Below the pieces are notes generated by a model, which was given only the letters and a program-made list of their open reading frames with translations, ran no database searches and had not been told where the DNA came from. Of a stretch of DNA of 42,138 bases, positions 34,158 through 41,907 are shown one piece after another (positions within the stretch are counted from its first letter, which is position 1; every line of letters starts with the position of its first letter). The translations under genes were made by a program, and so were the position numbers. The DNA comes from a virus. The stretch covers positions 1 to 42,138 of IMG/VR virus record IMGVR_UViG_3300035659_000041; one strand, 5' to 3'.

Positions 34158-34700
34158 TCAACAGATACGTGGCGGGGGCGGACACGCGGGGGGCGTGTTC
34201 TGCGGGGGTGCTGAGGGCATCGGAGCGTTCGGAAAGATCCGAATGAGCCTTGGGCGAAGGCTGGACGGGGCGAGAGCGAAGTCCGAGATCGCTCTACCAT
34301 CGAGGCTGCCCACGAGGGACGCCAGGCATCTCCAAACGGATGGGGGAACCGGGATGGTGTTCGCAATCCACCCCTGGACAGTCGCAAGAGAGACGTTGTA
34401 CCTCAAGGCGAGGTCGGCATCCGAAAGCCCCGCCCCTTGGGCAAGAAAGCCGAACGTATCCCCGCTGACGACCCCCCACTGGGCGATGGTCGACGCCGCC
34501 CGAAGATACGCTGCCTGCTGAGCAGCCAACGTAAATTCGGGACCCCATGTCCGGAGGAGACCGGGGAGGGCAGCCACGAAGCGAATGCCCGTGCTGCCCA
34601 CATCCATGAGGAAATCGTAAAGGCCAACCTTCCCGATGCCTTGCGGAGAGTCTGCCTCCAGCTCGACGATCGGGAAGTCGAAATCGGCCTCGGTGGGCAC
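34158..34700 (-). CDS. Small protein with HTH-like segment and Pro-rich tail, 180 aa
   Basis: It starts with GTG at 34700, 13 nt after the sheath stop, with AGGGGTAG upstream. Residues about 91-112 (LSDADLALRYNVSLATVQGW) have the spacing of an XRE-like helix-turn-helix: a helix, a turn at Asn-Val-Ser, then a recognition-type helix ending in Trp. The first 80 residues are mixed and hydrophobic. The last 30 are Pro-rich (PPQNTPPACPPPPRIC). HTH proteins inside late operons can be regulators, but similar helices also occur in structural proteins. I cannot decide from sequence alone. It neighbours the 288-aa protein, which has a comparable segment. Confidence 0.45.
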   Translation of the reverse strand: MPTEADFDFPIVELEADSPQGIGKVGLYDFLMDVGSTGIRFVAALPGLLRTWGPEFTLAAQQAAYLRAASTIAQWGVVSGDTFGFLAQGAGLSDADLALRYNVSLATVQGWIANTIPVPPSVWRCLASLVGSLDGRAISDFALAPSSLRPRLIRIFPNAPMPSAPPQNTPPACPPPPRIC

Positions 34701-34713
34701 TACCTACCCCTGC

Positions 34714-37700
34714 TCAGATGCGAGCGCGGAGGTTGAACGTGAGGACGAGGTAGAGGAGCGGGAAGACCGGCGAGTAGAACGCCTCGAAGCGGAGGATGGT
34801 CGGATCATCGGGGTCGATGGCCGCGCTCATCCCGGTGAAGGCCGAGACGATTTCCGCTTGGACGAGGCTCCTGAAGAGCCCCGTCATCGAGACGACGACC
34901 TCGTTGGTACGAGCCGCCAGGAACTTCGTACCAACGAACGAGTCGAGGATGGCTCGGCTCTGCTGTTGGACGAAGTCAGCGATCTGGATGACCGTCGGAA
35001 GACGGGTGAGGATCGACGACATGTTCGTCGTGAGCCCCTGACGGATGCGGACGACGGGTTCGAGGTCCTCCAGGAGCGTGACGCCTGCCACCGCCGTCTG
35101 GTTTGCCTCAACCGGATCGAGGATCCTCGGAATGCGGGTGAAGCCCTGGATGCGGCGGCGCGTGTACGGCGTCGCAACGTCCACCGAAGGAGCCACAACT
35201 GCCCCCGCCACGGCCGCTCCGAAGAAGCTGCCGTCCACGAGCGACTCGAAGGACTGACCGAGTTCGTCCGTGAGGGTCACCACCGCGCTGTCGGGGTAGA
35301 AGGCGACGATGCGGCTGGAGTTGAGGCCCTTGGCCACCGTTTGCGCCGATGTCGGCGACGTCCCCGACGCGAACCCAATGAACCCAATCCGCTCCGACTG
35401 ATTGCGGATGTTGGACTGGACTTCGCAGTGGTTCGTGAGGTGGGCGTAGACCGCCGTGCTGGTTGCGAGCGGGACGAGGATGTCCGGCTTCACGTTGCCA
35501 GGAAGCGGGGTTGCCAGTTCGTCGATGGCCGCGTTGAAGCTCTGATCCGACGCCTGGTTGGTGTTCGGAATCTTGAGGACCTGCTTGATGCCGATGAGCA
35601 CCGCGCCGTTGAGGATCGCGAGGAACGCTGCGAGAGTGACCCGGTTCTCCGGGGCTGTCTTGCCGAAGTTCGCCTCGATCGTCTTGAGCTGCTGGAAGAT
35701 GCGCGTCGAGAAGTCCTGCTTCAAGAAGCGGTACGACACGAAGTAGAAGTCGCCGTTCGCCGGCTCCACTCCACCAGGGTTGAACGTCTGAAGCGTCGAG
35801 GTATCGTTGATCCCGACACCCACCGTGTTGGACACGATGGTCTCCAGACCGCCGATCGAGTAACGCGGAACGCTCGGGTTCACGTGGAACGTCGGAGAGA
35901 CCAGGAGCGTGAAGTTGCCCGTCGGCGTGTAGCTTCCCGTCGAAGCAGGGAGGATCGAGAACCGGAGCCCCGTCCTCGCATCCGTGTACGTCTGACCGGG
36001 GATGCCCGTACCAGCCGAACCCTGAGGCGAGGTCGACGTGACCGTGTAGTTGTTCTGCGGATCCTCACCAACGTCGCCGTCAACACCCACCGCGAGGCCG
36101 ATGCCTGTCGTCGGGTTGAACGCCGAGTTCGCCGAGTTCGAGAAGCCGATGTTCGACGTGGCCGCGCCCGTCGTCAAGGACTCGAACGTGATGTAGTTGT
36201 TGCCGTTGAGCGGATCAACGTAGGCAACCGCGCCCGTGATGAAACCGGCCGTAGCCATGAGTTCATCGACGACTTCTTGAGCCGTGACCTTGGTTTGGGA
36301 CGCGAGCTGGTTCTGGACATACCCAAGAACCGCGTTCGCCGACCCCAAGAGGATGAGCAGCGAGGAGCCGCCATCGTTGGTGGTCGAAGTGAGACGGACC
36401 TTGTTGACGTTCGCGAGGGTACCCACCGAGGCGACGCCGGCAAGGCCTGGGACGAGGTTGATGGCCACCACCACGGCTGCTGCCGTGACCGCCGCACCGG
36501 CCGGGAGAATGACCTGGTAGTCCGTCCCGTTCAGGCGGACGTTGAGCTGGTCGTTCAGACCCGACGTGATATTGAACGGACCTGCAAGCCCACCGAGGAG
36601 GGTCGCCGGCTTGTTGATCGCGCCGGGCGTGCCCGCCACCTGAGCGAACGTGGGGAGCCCGAGAGTGCTCTCGACGGTACCCTGGTTGATTCGCACCGTC
36701 GCAGCCGCATCGAAGCCTGCGGGGAGTGCCGCCGGAGTCGAGTAGGACTTGATGATGAAGAAGACGTCGCCGGTAGCGCCGCCGATCTGAGCGAACCGAG
36801 CGAGGTTGTTGGGAGCCGTTCCGATGAACGTCGCGTTGGCGTCGATGCCGGCATTGATAGCCGCAACGATCGCCGTCGGGAATTGGTTACCCACCGGGAG
36901 GGCGATCGTAGCGATCGTGACCCCATCGATCGCGATGTTGAGCTGGTTGTTCGGAGAGGCTGGAACGGTGATCTTGCCGGTGTCAGGGCCGGTCTGGATG
37001 ACCGCCACGTGTCCACCAACGAGATAGCCCTGGGCTGCCAGCGAAAGGAGTGTCGTCTGGTTGACGCCGTTGACGTTCGTGACCCACGAGGTCGAGAACG
37101 GTGAGAAGAACGAGTAGGGTTCGGCGCCCCGGTTCGTGAACGACGCGTTCGTCGCTGCCGAGGTGCCAAACGTGATCGTGACGATCTCGCTGACCGGCGT
37201 ACCGTCGCCCGTGTGGAAGGCGTCGGGGATCTGCTCCACGCCGCGAGGCCACTGGACGATCTGCGAAAAGCCCGTCTTGACACCGAACTGAACCTCGAAG
37301 AGATTCGTGTTGCGGACGGACGAGAAGACCGTGTACTGGCCCGCGCCCACAGCCCCAGGGACCGTGCACGTGAAGATGTACGTGTCGTCGACGATCCGGT
37401 TGTAGTAGAACGTCGCGTAGGCGTTCCAATCCGGCGGGACGGGGTTCTTCAGGGTGATGCGGTGGTTGACACCATCCACCGAGGCGACCGGCACTGCGGG
37501 GCGACCGAGGGCGTCACGGAGCGTGCGACCGACACGGACCACAATGAGGTCCGGGCGGTTCGTGATGAGGTCCTGCCGAGAGTTGGTGACCGACTGGTAG
37601 AGCGGTAGACCAAGCGGAGTGTTCCGCCCATTGCCGGTCGTCGGCACTTCGGGAAGGAGGAAGTCCGTGTTCGAGACCGTCGCCGGGATGGTCGTCGTGT

Positions 37701-39009
37701 CCGTGACACGCACACAGGCACTCAAGTAGAACTGGTCGTCCACGAGGGTCGACGTGATCTGCCCACCAGAGCCCGTTGATCCATCGAACGGAGTTGCACC
37801 CGGAGAGGTAGACGAGGCCGCGACCACGAAACCCGTGCCCCAGTTGATGAGGCTGACGTCGGGCGTCGGGTTCGAGACGATGAAGTCCTGACCCTGGATG
37901 TAGTCGTTGCGACCGGGGGAAATACCCGCCCGGAGAACCGTCGTGACGAGGCTGTTCGGCAGATAGTCGAACGTGTCTTGCCAGGTGTTCGCGAAGTACT
38001 GGAGGGTGACCGTCGAGCCCGGTGCGGGGGCGAACGGCAAGGTCACGATGCCGTTGGCACCATCGACAGCCTGAACAACGACTTGCGTGCCGTTGACCTT
38101 GGCGACGACCTTCGTGGGGTCCGTCGTCGTGATACCACCGCTCGTACCATCCACGATCGGACGCTGGAAGACGCGGAACGCCTGAGTCCGGGTCGTGTGA
38201 GCCCCGGCCGAAAAGCCGAGGGGTCCATTCGCCGAACCCGAACCGACGAGGAGCGAGATCGGGGTCGTGAACTGGATGTGGTTCAACCCTGCATTGTCGG
38301 TGAAAACCGACGTCGAGAGGTTCGGGACGGCGGCCGAGTCGATGACCGACTTGAGGGCCGCTGCCGTGAGCGCTCCCGGAGGCAGGGTGATCGTAGCCGA
38401 GATCGAGTTCACCGTGAGGATGAACTGGTCGTTCGTGCCCGACGTGATGTTGAACGGTTCGACGCCTGGCGTGATGAGGAACGCGTTGAGGGGGTCCACC
38501 TGGACCGAAACGTCGTCCGTGAACGCCGTGTCGCCACGGTGGAAGAAGTAGGTGATCCGAACGACGTCGGTGGGCTGCGTCGGCACCTGGAGCGTGACAA
38601 GGCCCTTCTGGCCCTGCACCCCGCCGAGAGCAACCGGCGTCCCGTTGACCGTCACGGTGACCGTGCGCGTGTCGTTGGTGACGCGGCCGAACCCCTGACC
38701 GTCGACGATCGGGTAATTCCGCACTCTCAACTGAGTGAGGGTCCCGTCTTGAGCGCCGAGGATGAGGTTGTTGGGGTTGGTCGCGTTGACCACCCACTCC
38801 AACGCCACATCTTCGTTGACGATCTGCTGGTCGACAGTAGAGCTACTGCCACGGACCAACTCCAGGTCGTCCTGCTCCAGCTCTTCTTGGCCAACGCCAA
38901 TGAGAACGGGGATCCGAAGCCCTGCCACGAGGTTCGAGGCGTTCGTTTCAGTGAGCGTCCGTGTGTAAACACCGGGCGGTACGTAGGTAATGAACGGACC
39001 CAACGCCAT
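34714..39009 (-). CDS. Giant tail sheath protein with large inserted modules, 1431 aa
   Basis: The N-terminus ALGPFITYVPPGVYTRTLTE, and the C-terminal third (RRRIQGFTRIPRILDPVEAN, then RLPTVIQIADFVQQQSRAIL, EIVSAFTGM, FYSPVFPLLYLVLTFNLRAR), are those of a contractile-tail sheath. Known phage sheaths are mostly about 400-700 aa; this one is two to three times longer. The extra sequence lies between about residues 45 and 1085. It holds three Ig-like beta modules near 98-165, 283-350 and 488-550, and three flagellin-IN-like modules near 184-265, 686-790 and 810-900. Such insertions should face outward from the sheath cylinder, while the C-terminal core makes the inter-subunit mesh and tube contacts. 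A good AGGAG lies upstream of the ATG. The sheath call is firm; the placement of the insertions is inferred. Confidence 0.88.
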   Translation of the reverse strand: MALGPFITYVPPGVYTRTLTETNASNLVAGLRIPVLIGVGQEELEQDDLELVRGSSSTVDQQIVNEDVALEWVVNATNPNNLILGAQDGTLTQLRVRNYPIVDGQGFGRVTNDTRTVTVTVNGTPVALGGVQGQKGLVTLQVPTQPTDVVRITYFFHRGDTAFTDDVSVQVDPLNAFLITPGVEPFNITSGTNDQFILTVNSISATITLPPGALTAAALKSVIDSAAVPNLSTSVFTDNAGLNHIQFTTPISLLVGSGSANGPLGFSAGAHTTRTQAFRVFQRPIVDGTSGGITTTDPTKVVAKVNGTQVVVQAVDGANGIVTLPFAPAPGSTVTLQYFANTWQDTFDYLPNSLVTTVLRAGISPGRNDYIQGQDFIVSNPTPDVSLINWGTGFVVAASSTSPGATPFDGSTGSGGQITSTLVDDQFYLSACVRVTDTTTIPATVSNTDFLLPEVPTTGNGRNTPLGLPLYQSVTNSRQDLITNRPDLIVVRVGRTLRDALGRPAVPVASVDGVNHRITLKNPVPPDWNAYATFYYNRIVDDTYIFTCTVPGAVGAGQYTVFSSVRNTNLFEVQFGVKTGFSQIVQWPRGVEQIPDAFHTGDGTPVSEIVTITFGTSAATNASFTNRGAEPYSFFSPFSTSWVTNVNGVNQTTLLSLAAQGYLVGGHVAVIQTGPDTGKITVPASPNNQLNIAIDGVTIATIALPVGNQFPTAIVAAINAGIDANATFIGTAPNNLARFAQIGGATGDVFFIIKSYSTPAALPAGFDAAATVRINQGTVESTLGLPTFAQVAGTPGAINKPATLLGGLAGPFNITSGLNDQLNVRLNGTDYQVILPAGAAVTAAAVVVAINLVPGLAGVASVGTLANVNKVRLTSTTNDGGSSLLILLGSANAVLGYVQNQLASQTKVTAQEVVDELMATAGFITGAVAYVDPLNGNNYITFESLTTGAATSNIGFSNSANSAFNPTTGIGLAVGVDGDVGEDPQNNYTVTSTSPQGSAGTGIPGQTYTDARTGLRFSILPASTGSYTPTGNFTLLVSPTFHVNPSVPRYSIGGLETIVSNTVGVGINDTSTLQTFNPGGVEPANGDFYFVSYRFLKQDFSTRIFQQLKTIEANFGKTAPENRVTLAAFLAILNGAVLIGIKQVLKIPNTNQASDQSFNAAIDELATPLPGNVKPDILVPLATSTAVYAHLTNHCEVQSNIRNQSERIGFIGFASGTSPTSAQTVAKGLNSSRIVAFYPDSAVVTLTDELGQSFESLVDGSFFGAAVAGAVVAPSVDVATPYTRRRIQGFTRIPRILDPVEANQTAVAGVTLLEDLEPVVRIRQGLTTNMSSILTRLPTVIQIADFVQQQSRAILDSFVGTKFLAARTNEVVVSMTGLFRSLVQAEIVSAFTGMSAAIDPDDPTILRFEAFYSPVFPLLYLVLTFNLRARI
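36310..36582 (-). repeat. IN-like module 3 in the sheath
   Basis: Residues about 810-900: PFNITSGLNDQLNVRLNGTD, an ILPAGAAVTAAAVVVAIN helix, then VNKVRLTSTTNDGGSSLLIL and a closing SANAVLGY. The order of a FNI-x-G-xND strand, a helix with VVAIN and an index strand is shared with module 1 and with the wedge protein. Confidence 0.6.
36640..36954 (-). repeat. IN-like module 2 in the sheath
   Basis: Residues about 686-790: NNQLNIAIDGVTIATIALPV, helix PTAIVAAINAGID, then NNLARFAQIGGATGDVFFII and VRINQGTVESTLGLP. The AINxxxD helix and xTxESTLGLP end resemble the flagellin hook IN motif of FliD/FlgK proteins. Confidence 0.6.
38215..38460 (-). repeat. IN-like module 1 in the sheath
   Basis: Residues about 184-265: PFNITSGTNDQFILTVNSIS, helix LTAAALKSVIDSA, then LNHIQFTTPISLLVGSGSAN and GPLGFSAG. 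It is the best match to the module in the 379-aa wedge protein. Confidence 0.6.
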
Positions 39010-39164
39010 TGGCGGATCTCCTCAGGGAAATTAGACTTGATTCGATCTGCGTTCGGATCTGACTCGGCATGCCGAGTAGAGGAAAACCGTACGGTGTGAT
39101 TCGATTCTGATCTTAATGGCGCCAAGTAGAGCCTGGGCGTCTACCTGCCCTTACGAACGAAACA
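39010..39164 (-). promoter_or_regulatory. Sheath leader with 16-bp perfect palindrome
   Basis: This is the 155-nt gap before the sheath gene. ACTCGGCATGCCGAGT at 39062-39077 is a perfect palindrome (6-bp arms around CATG). CCGTACGG at 39088-39095 is a second, shorter one. GATTCGAT or ATCGAATC occurs twice nearby. No U-run follows, so it is not a classical terminator. An operator, late promoter region or RNA-processing hairpin for the abundant sheath mRNA is plausible. I see no convincing sigma-70 -35/-10 pair. Confidence 0.4.
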
Positions 39165-39614
39165 TTATCGAGGCGGCTTCACTTCTCCCTGTCGAGCCAC
39201 CTTAGCGGCGTCAACAGCGGCCTTTGCGAGCTTCCGACGAGCATTCCGCCCCACATCCGACATCGGCTCATAATCGATGAAACCGGGCCCGGTGTGACGG
39301 ATGAGAGCGTGGGTTTCCCCCTGTTTTCTAGCCTCGCCCTTCACTTTTTCACGATCGGAGATGACTTCCCACCGCGACTCGGCACTCTTCCCGACCGCCC
39401 TGTCGGCCGTCGGATAGTCATCCGCGTGGACGCCAGTGTTGGCCGGAGCGGCACTAGCAGAGGCCGCGAACCCGAACCCGAACCCCTGTTGGTCGAGGAT
39501 CCGAGGCGCATCGTCCTTACAAGACGGGCACGGATGGGTCGTGTGGTCCCCCATTTTGAGGGTCCTCTCGAAGCGGACGAGGCACTCTTGGCACTCAAAA
39601 GCGTACAGCGGCAT
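39165..39614 (-). CDS. FmdB-type zinc-ribbon protein, 149 aa
   Basis: The start MPLYAFECQECLVRFERTL, followed by HPCPSCKDDAPRIL, gives C8, C11, C29 and C32. This is the four-cysteine CxxC...CPxC ribbon of the FmdB regulatory-protein family, whose members begin almost identically (MPxYxYxCxxC). The rest has a Gly/Ala-rich stretch (GFGFGFAASASAAPANTG) and a basic helical C-terminus (RRKLAKAAVDAAKVARQG). GAGGG lies 7 nt upstream of the ATG. FmdB-type ribbons are small and often of unknown function. In phages they also occur near structural genes. Its place between the 398-aa protein and the sheath gene may indicate a late regulator or an assembly factor. Confidence 0.7.
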   Translation of the reverse strand: MPLYAFECQECLVRFERTLKMGDHTTHPCPSCKDDAPRILDQQGFGFGFAASASAAPANTGVHADDYPTADRAVGKSAESRWEVISDREKVKGEARKQGETHALIRHTGPGFIDYEPMSDVGRNARRKLAKAAVDAAKVARQGEVKPPR

Positions 39615-39628
39615 TGGGATCCCTCATT

Positions 39629-40825
39629 TTATCTGATTCGTTCGAAGGCACTGTTACGGCCTGCAAGAACAGGATTCGTAGCGAAAAAGAGCTTGCTCTT
39701 GACGTCCCCAATGATGGTCGTACCCGTGTCCAAAGACGTGGGGGTCGTCGTGAGGTCCTGTTGCTTCGTGTTCGCGACCACTCGGCTGATCGTCAGGGGC
39801 AGCGGGATGTGAATTTCCCAGTCCGCCTGGAGCTGCGCCGTCATCGAGGCATTGTAGTAGTAGGTGTCCGCCGTCTCGTCGTAGGTCTCCTCGGACTCAC
39901 CACCCATCGAGATGTCGGTGAGTTCGATACCTTCGCTCGAAAGGACCGGGCGCTTTTGACCCCACAAGTACATGATGATGAGATCGGCAATCTCTTCCAT
40001 CTGGATCGAGTCTTGGGCGATGACGTCGAACTCGAAGCTCAAGTCGAAGCGACCACCGATAGCGTTCGCCGCCTCAACCCTATCCGGGTAGACTCGGATG
40101 GCGATCTTGTCCCCTACCCGTGCCCGCTTCCCGAAAGCCATCACGATGCCGGGGAGAGTCTTGAAGTCCGCCGTGTTCCAGACGAAGGGGACCGGCCCGA
40201 TCGAATCTGCCGGGTAGAAGTAGTCCGCCGTGAGGATCGAGTTGGGACTGAACCGTTGAAGTAGCTCGATGGCGCCGGTGAGGTAATCAACCGTGAAATG
40301 CGTACCCTCGGTGAGCAGAAACCGGCGGTTCTCCCAAAGTCGGAGAGTCCCCTTCGTCGGGCGCTGTTGAAGTTGAGCCTCCTGCTCGATGCCCGTCGCG
40401 AAGACAAGCACGGCTTCGTCCGTGACTTCGATGAGGGGATCGATCGCAAACATCCCCTGACCCTGAGCGGTTGTGGGAACCGATAGGACTTCGAGGTAGT
40501 AGATGCCTGACGGGATCGGCATCTTGTCGTTGTTCGCTTGAACAGCAGCGAGGTCTTCTCGGATCCATTCGATGGGGTAGGCCGCCTCCCCCACGAAGGC
40601 GAGCATGACGTGACTTTCAATGGTCCCTAGGAAGTTGTCGGCGGCCAAGCTCACCTTGTTGGCGCTCGAACCCTTCACGACAATCCCGAATTGGGGTCGC
40701 TCGGTAAAGGCGTACTTGTTCTGGATGAACGGGACGATCTTCTCGTAGATGGGGTGCTTCGAGAAGCTATCCTTCAGCTCCAGAATTAGACGCCGCTTGA
40801 GCGCTTGCGCGAGGTAGAAGTACAT
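39629..40825 (-). CDS. Unidentified virion-type protein upstream of the sheath, 398 aa
   Basis: The ATG at 40825 follows the ATPase stop by TGA AGC ATG, in the same frame. The N-terminus is helical (MYFYLAQALKRRLILELKDS). A beta module at about 160-205 contains HFTVDYLTGAIELLQRFSPN, then ILTADYFYPAD, a strand-turn-strand pattern that recurs in the sheath and the 2101-aa protein. The C-terminal part includes YLWGQKRPVLSSEGIELTDI and TADTYYYNASMTAQLQADWE. Head-tail connector or neck proteins often precede the sheath gene, and I infer such a role weakly. No catalytic motif is visible. Confidence 0.5.
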   Translation of the reverse strand: MYFYLAQALKRRLILELKDSFSKHPIYEKIVPFIQNKYAFTERPQFGIVVKGSSANKVSLAADNFLGTIESHVMLAFVGEAAYPIEWIREDLAAVQANNDKMPIPSGIYYLEVLSVPTTAQGQGMFAIDPLIEVTDEAVLVFATGIEQEAQLQQRPTKGTLRLWENRRFLLTEGTHFTVDYLTGAIELLQRFSPNSILTADYFYPADSIGPVPFVWNTADFKTLPGIVMAFGKRARVGDKIAIRVYPDRVEAANAIGGRFDLSFEFDVIAQDSIQMEEIADLIIMYLWGQKRPVLSSEGIELTDISMGGESEETYDETADTYYYNASMTAQLQADWEIHIPLPLTISRVVANTKQQDLTTTPTSLDTGTTIIGDVKSKLFFATNPVLAGRNSAFERIR

Positions 40826-40828
40826 GCT

Positions 40829-41851
40829 TCAGTCCGCGTGCTCCTCCATTGCAAGCACGAGGAGACCCTCCGCTACGGCGGTCATGGGATCCTTGGCCGC
40901 TCGGACTTCACTGATCTGAATCGGGAACCCCTTCTTCTTCACGGCCTCGAACTCTTCCTCGAAGACCGCCATGAAGCCGCCTGCGCGACTCGTGCCGCCG
41001 GAGACAACGAAGGGGATGGGCTCCGGTAGGTTGAGCGTGCTCTGCACCTTGCGGAACTGAATGGCGATGTTCTCCAGACAGTACTTGATGAGAGCCCGGA
41101 TGTAGAGCGCGATGGCTTCTGCATCGCGATCTCCCGCCGTGTTCGCGAGGTCGACACCCTTCTCCTTGAGGGAGCACATGCGAGATGCCGTGGACCCCGT
41201 GGCCTTCGCCGCATGGGAGTCAATCCAGTCACCACCACGAGCCACCGAGAAGTCCATCCCCTTCACCGTCTGATAGGCGAGAGCGATGTTGCACATACCG
41301 GAGCCAAAGCTCACGGCGAGCCCGGAGAAGTTCTCCTTGGCGCACTGGCTGTAGATGATCGCCATCGCCTCGTTTTGAGGGTGGGCCGCGTAGTTGTGTT
41401 CGGTGAGGATCTTGCGGAAGACCTCGGTGTGGTAGATGATGTCCTGGTTCTCGTCGTCGATGGGAGCTGCCGGCACGCTGTAGAAGCAGTGCTCACCTGG
41501 GGTGCCAGGGTCCCCTAGAACGTGCTTGACGAGCAAGCTGAGGATCTGCTGGGCGTCGATTTCACCCGCCGAGATCACGCCTCGTGAGAGTGGCCGACGC
41601 ACCTCTCGCTTGAAGAGGTTCGCCATGTTGAGGGCCGAGTCCCCGATGACAATCAGGTTCCCGTCCTTCTCGATGTAGTCCACCTTCGAGAGACGGAGCG
41701 TCTTCTTGGCATCTGAGTCGAGGTCGAGAAACGCATCCCGGATGCGGTTCGTTTCGATCTTGTCGCCGATCTGGCGAGCCGAAACAATATTCATAGTCCC
41801 GATGTCGAGACCCACCCCCGACTTGTACGCAGCACGATCTGACTTGGCCAT
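40829..41851 (-). CDS. Actin/Hsp70-fold ATPase (ParM/MreB/FtsA-like), 340 aa
   Basis: The start MAKSDRAAYKSGVGLDIGTM has GAGG 6 nt upstream of the ATG at 41851; the ATG at 41857 has no spacing. Phosphate-1 motif is GVGLDIGTMNIVSAR (about 12-26), phosphate-2 motif GLAVSFGSGMCNIALAYQ (about 177-194), and adenosine motif FVVSGGTSRAGGF (about 281-293). FYSVPAAPIDDENQDIIYHT and EAMAIIYSQC fit the actin-like subdomains. ATP binding and a two-domain actin fold are well supported. Phage proteins of this fold form filaments for DNA segregation or positioning (Alp-type) or act as chaperones. Here it sits directly ahead of the tail genes with only 3 nt to the next gene, so co-expression with structural genes is expected. 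Its real role is unknown. Confidence 0.8.
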   Translation of the reverse strand: MAKSDRAAYKSGVGLDIGTMNIVSARQIGDKIETNRIRDAFLDLDSDAKKTLRLSKVDYIEKDGNLIVIGDSALNMANLFKREVRRPLSRGVISAGEIDAQQILSLLVKHVLGDPGTPGEHCFYSVPAAPIDDENQDIIYHTEVFRKILTEHNYAAHPQNEAMAIIYSQCAKENFSGLAVSFGSGMCNIALAYQTVKGMDFSVARGGDWIDSHAAKATGSTASRMCSLKEKGVDLANTAGDRDAEAIALYIRALIKYCLENIAIQFRKVQSTLNLPEPIPFVVSGGTSRAGGFMAVFEEEFEAVKKKGFPIQISEVRAAKDPMTAVAEGLLVLAMEEHAD

Positions 41852-41907
41852 TTTCATCCTCTCTTCATCTTGGGTCCCAACGGGACCCTCCACATCTGAT
41901 TTGGGTT
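41852..41907 (-). promoter_or_regulatory. Leader of the actin-like ATPase gene with hairpin
   Basis: On the minus strand GGGTCCC and GGGACCC pair over a GTT loop (41872-41888). AAGATGAAGAGAGG follows and gives the Shine-Dalgarno. AACCCAAATCAGAT (41907-41894) abuts the preceding stop. The 3' part resembles the leader at 31.5 kb in CGTTGGG, CAA, ATGAA, GAGGATG and AAATGG. There is no U-tract. Confidence 0.45.

Noticed and set aside
34636-37104. 822-aa open frame on the plus strand opposite the sheath gene
   Set aside because: It is very rich in Arg, Asp, Glu and Val with no domain pattern, and lies wholly antisense to a clearly coding sheath gene. It is a by-product of the GC-rich third positions.
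37514-38797. 427-aa frame on the minus strand in another frame of the sheath gene
   Set aside because: It is Pro/Arg/His-rich, without a domain pattern, and wholly inside the sheath frame.
41872-41888. Rho-independent terminator before the actin-like ATPase gene
   Set aside because: The hairpin is perfect but no U-tract follows on the transcribed strand, and a binding site lies directly downstream.
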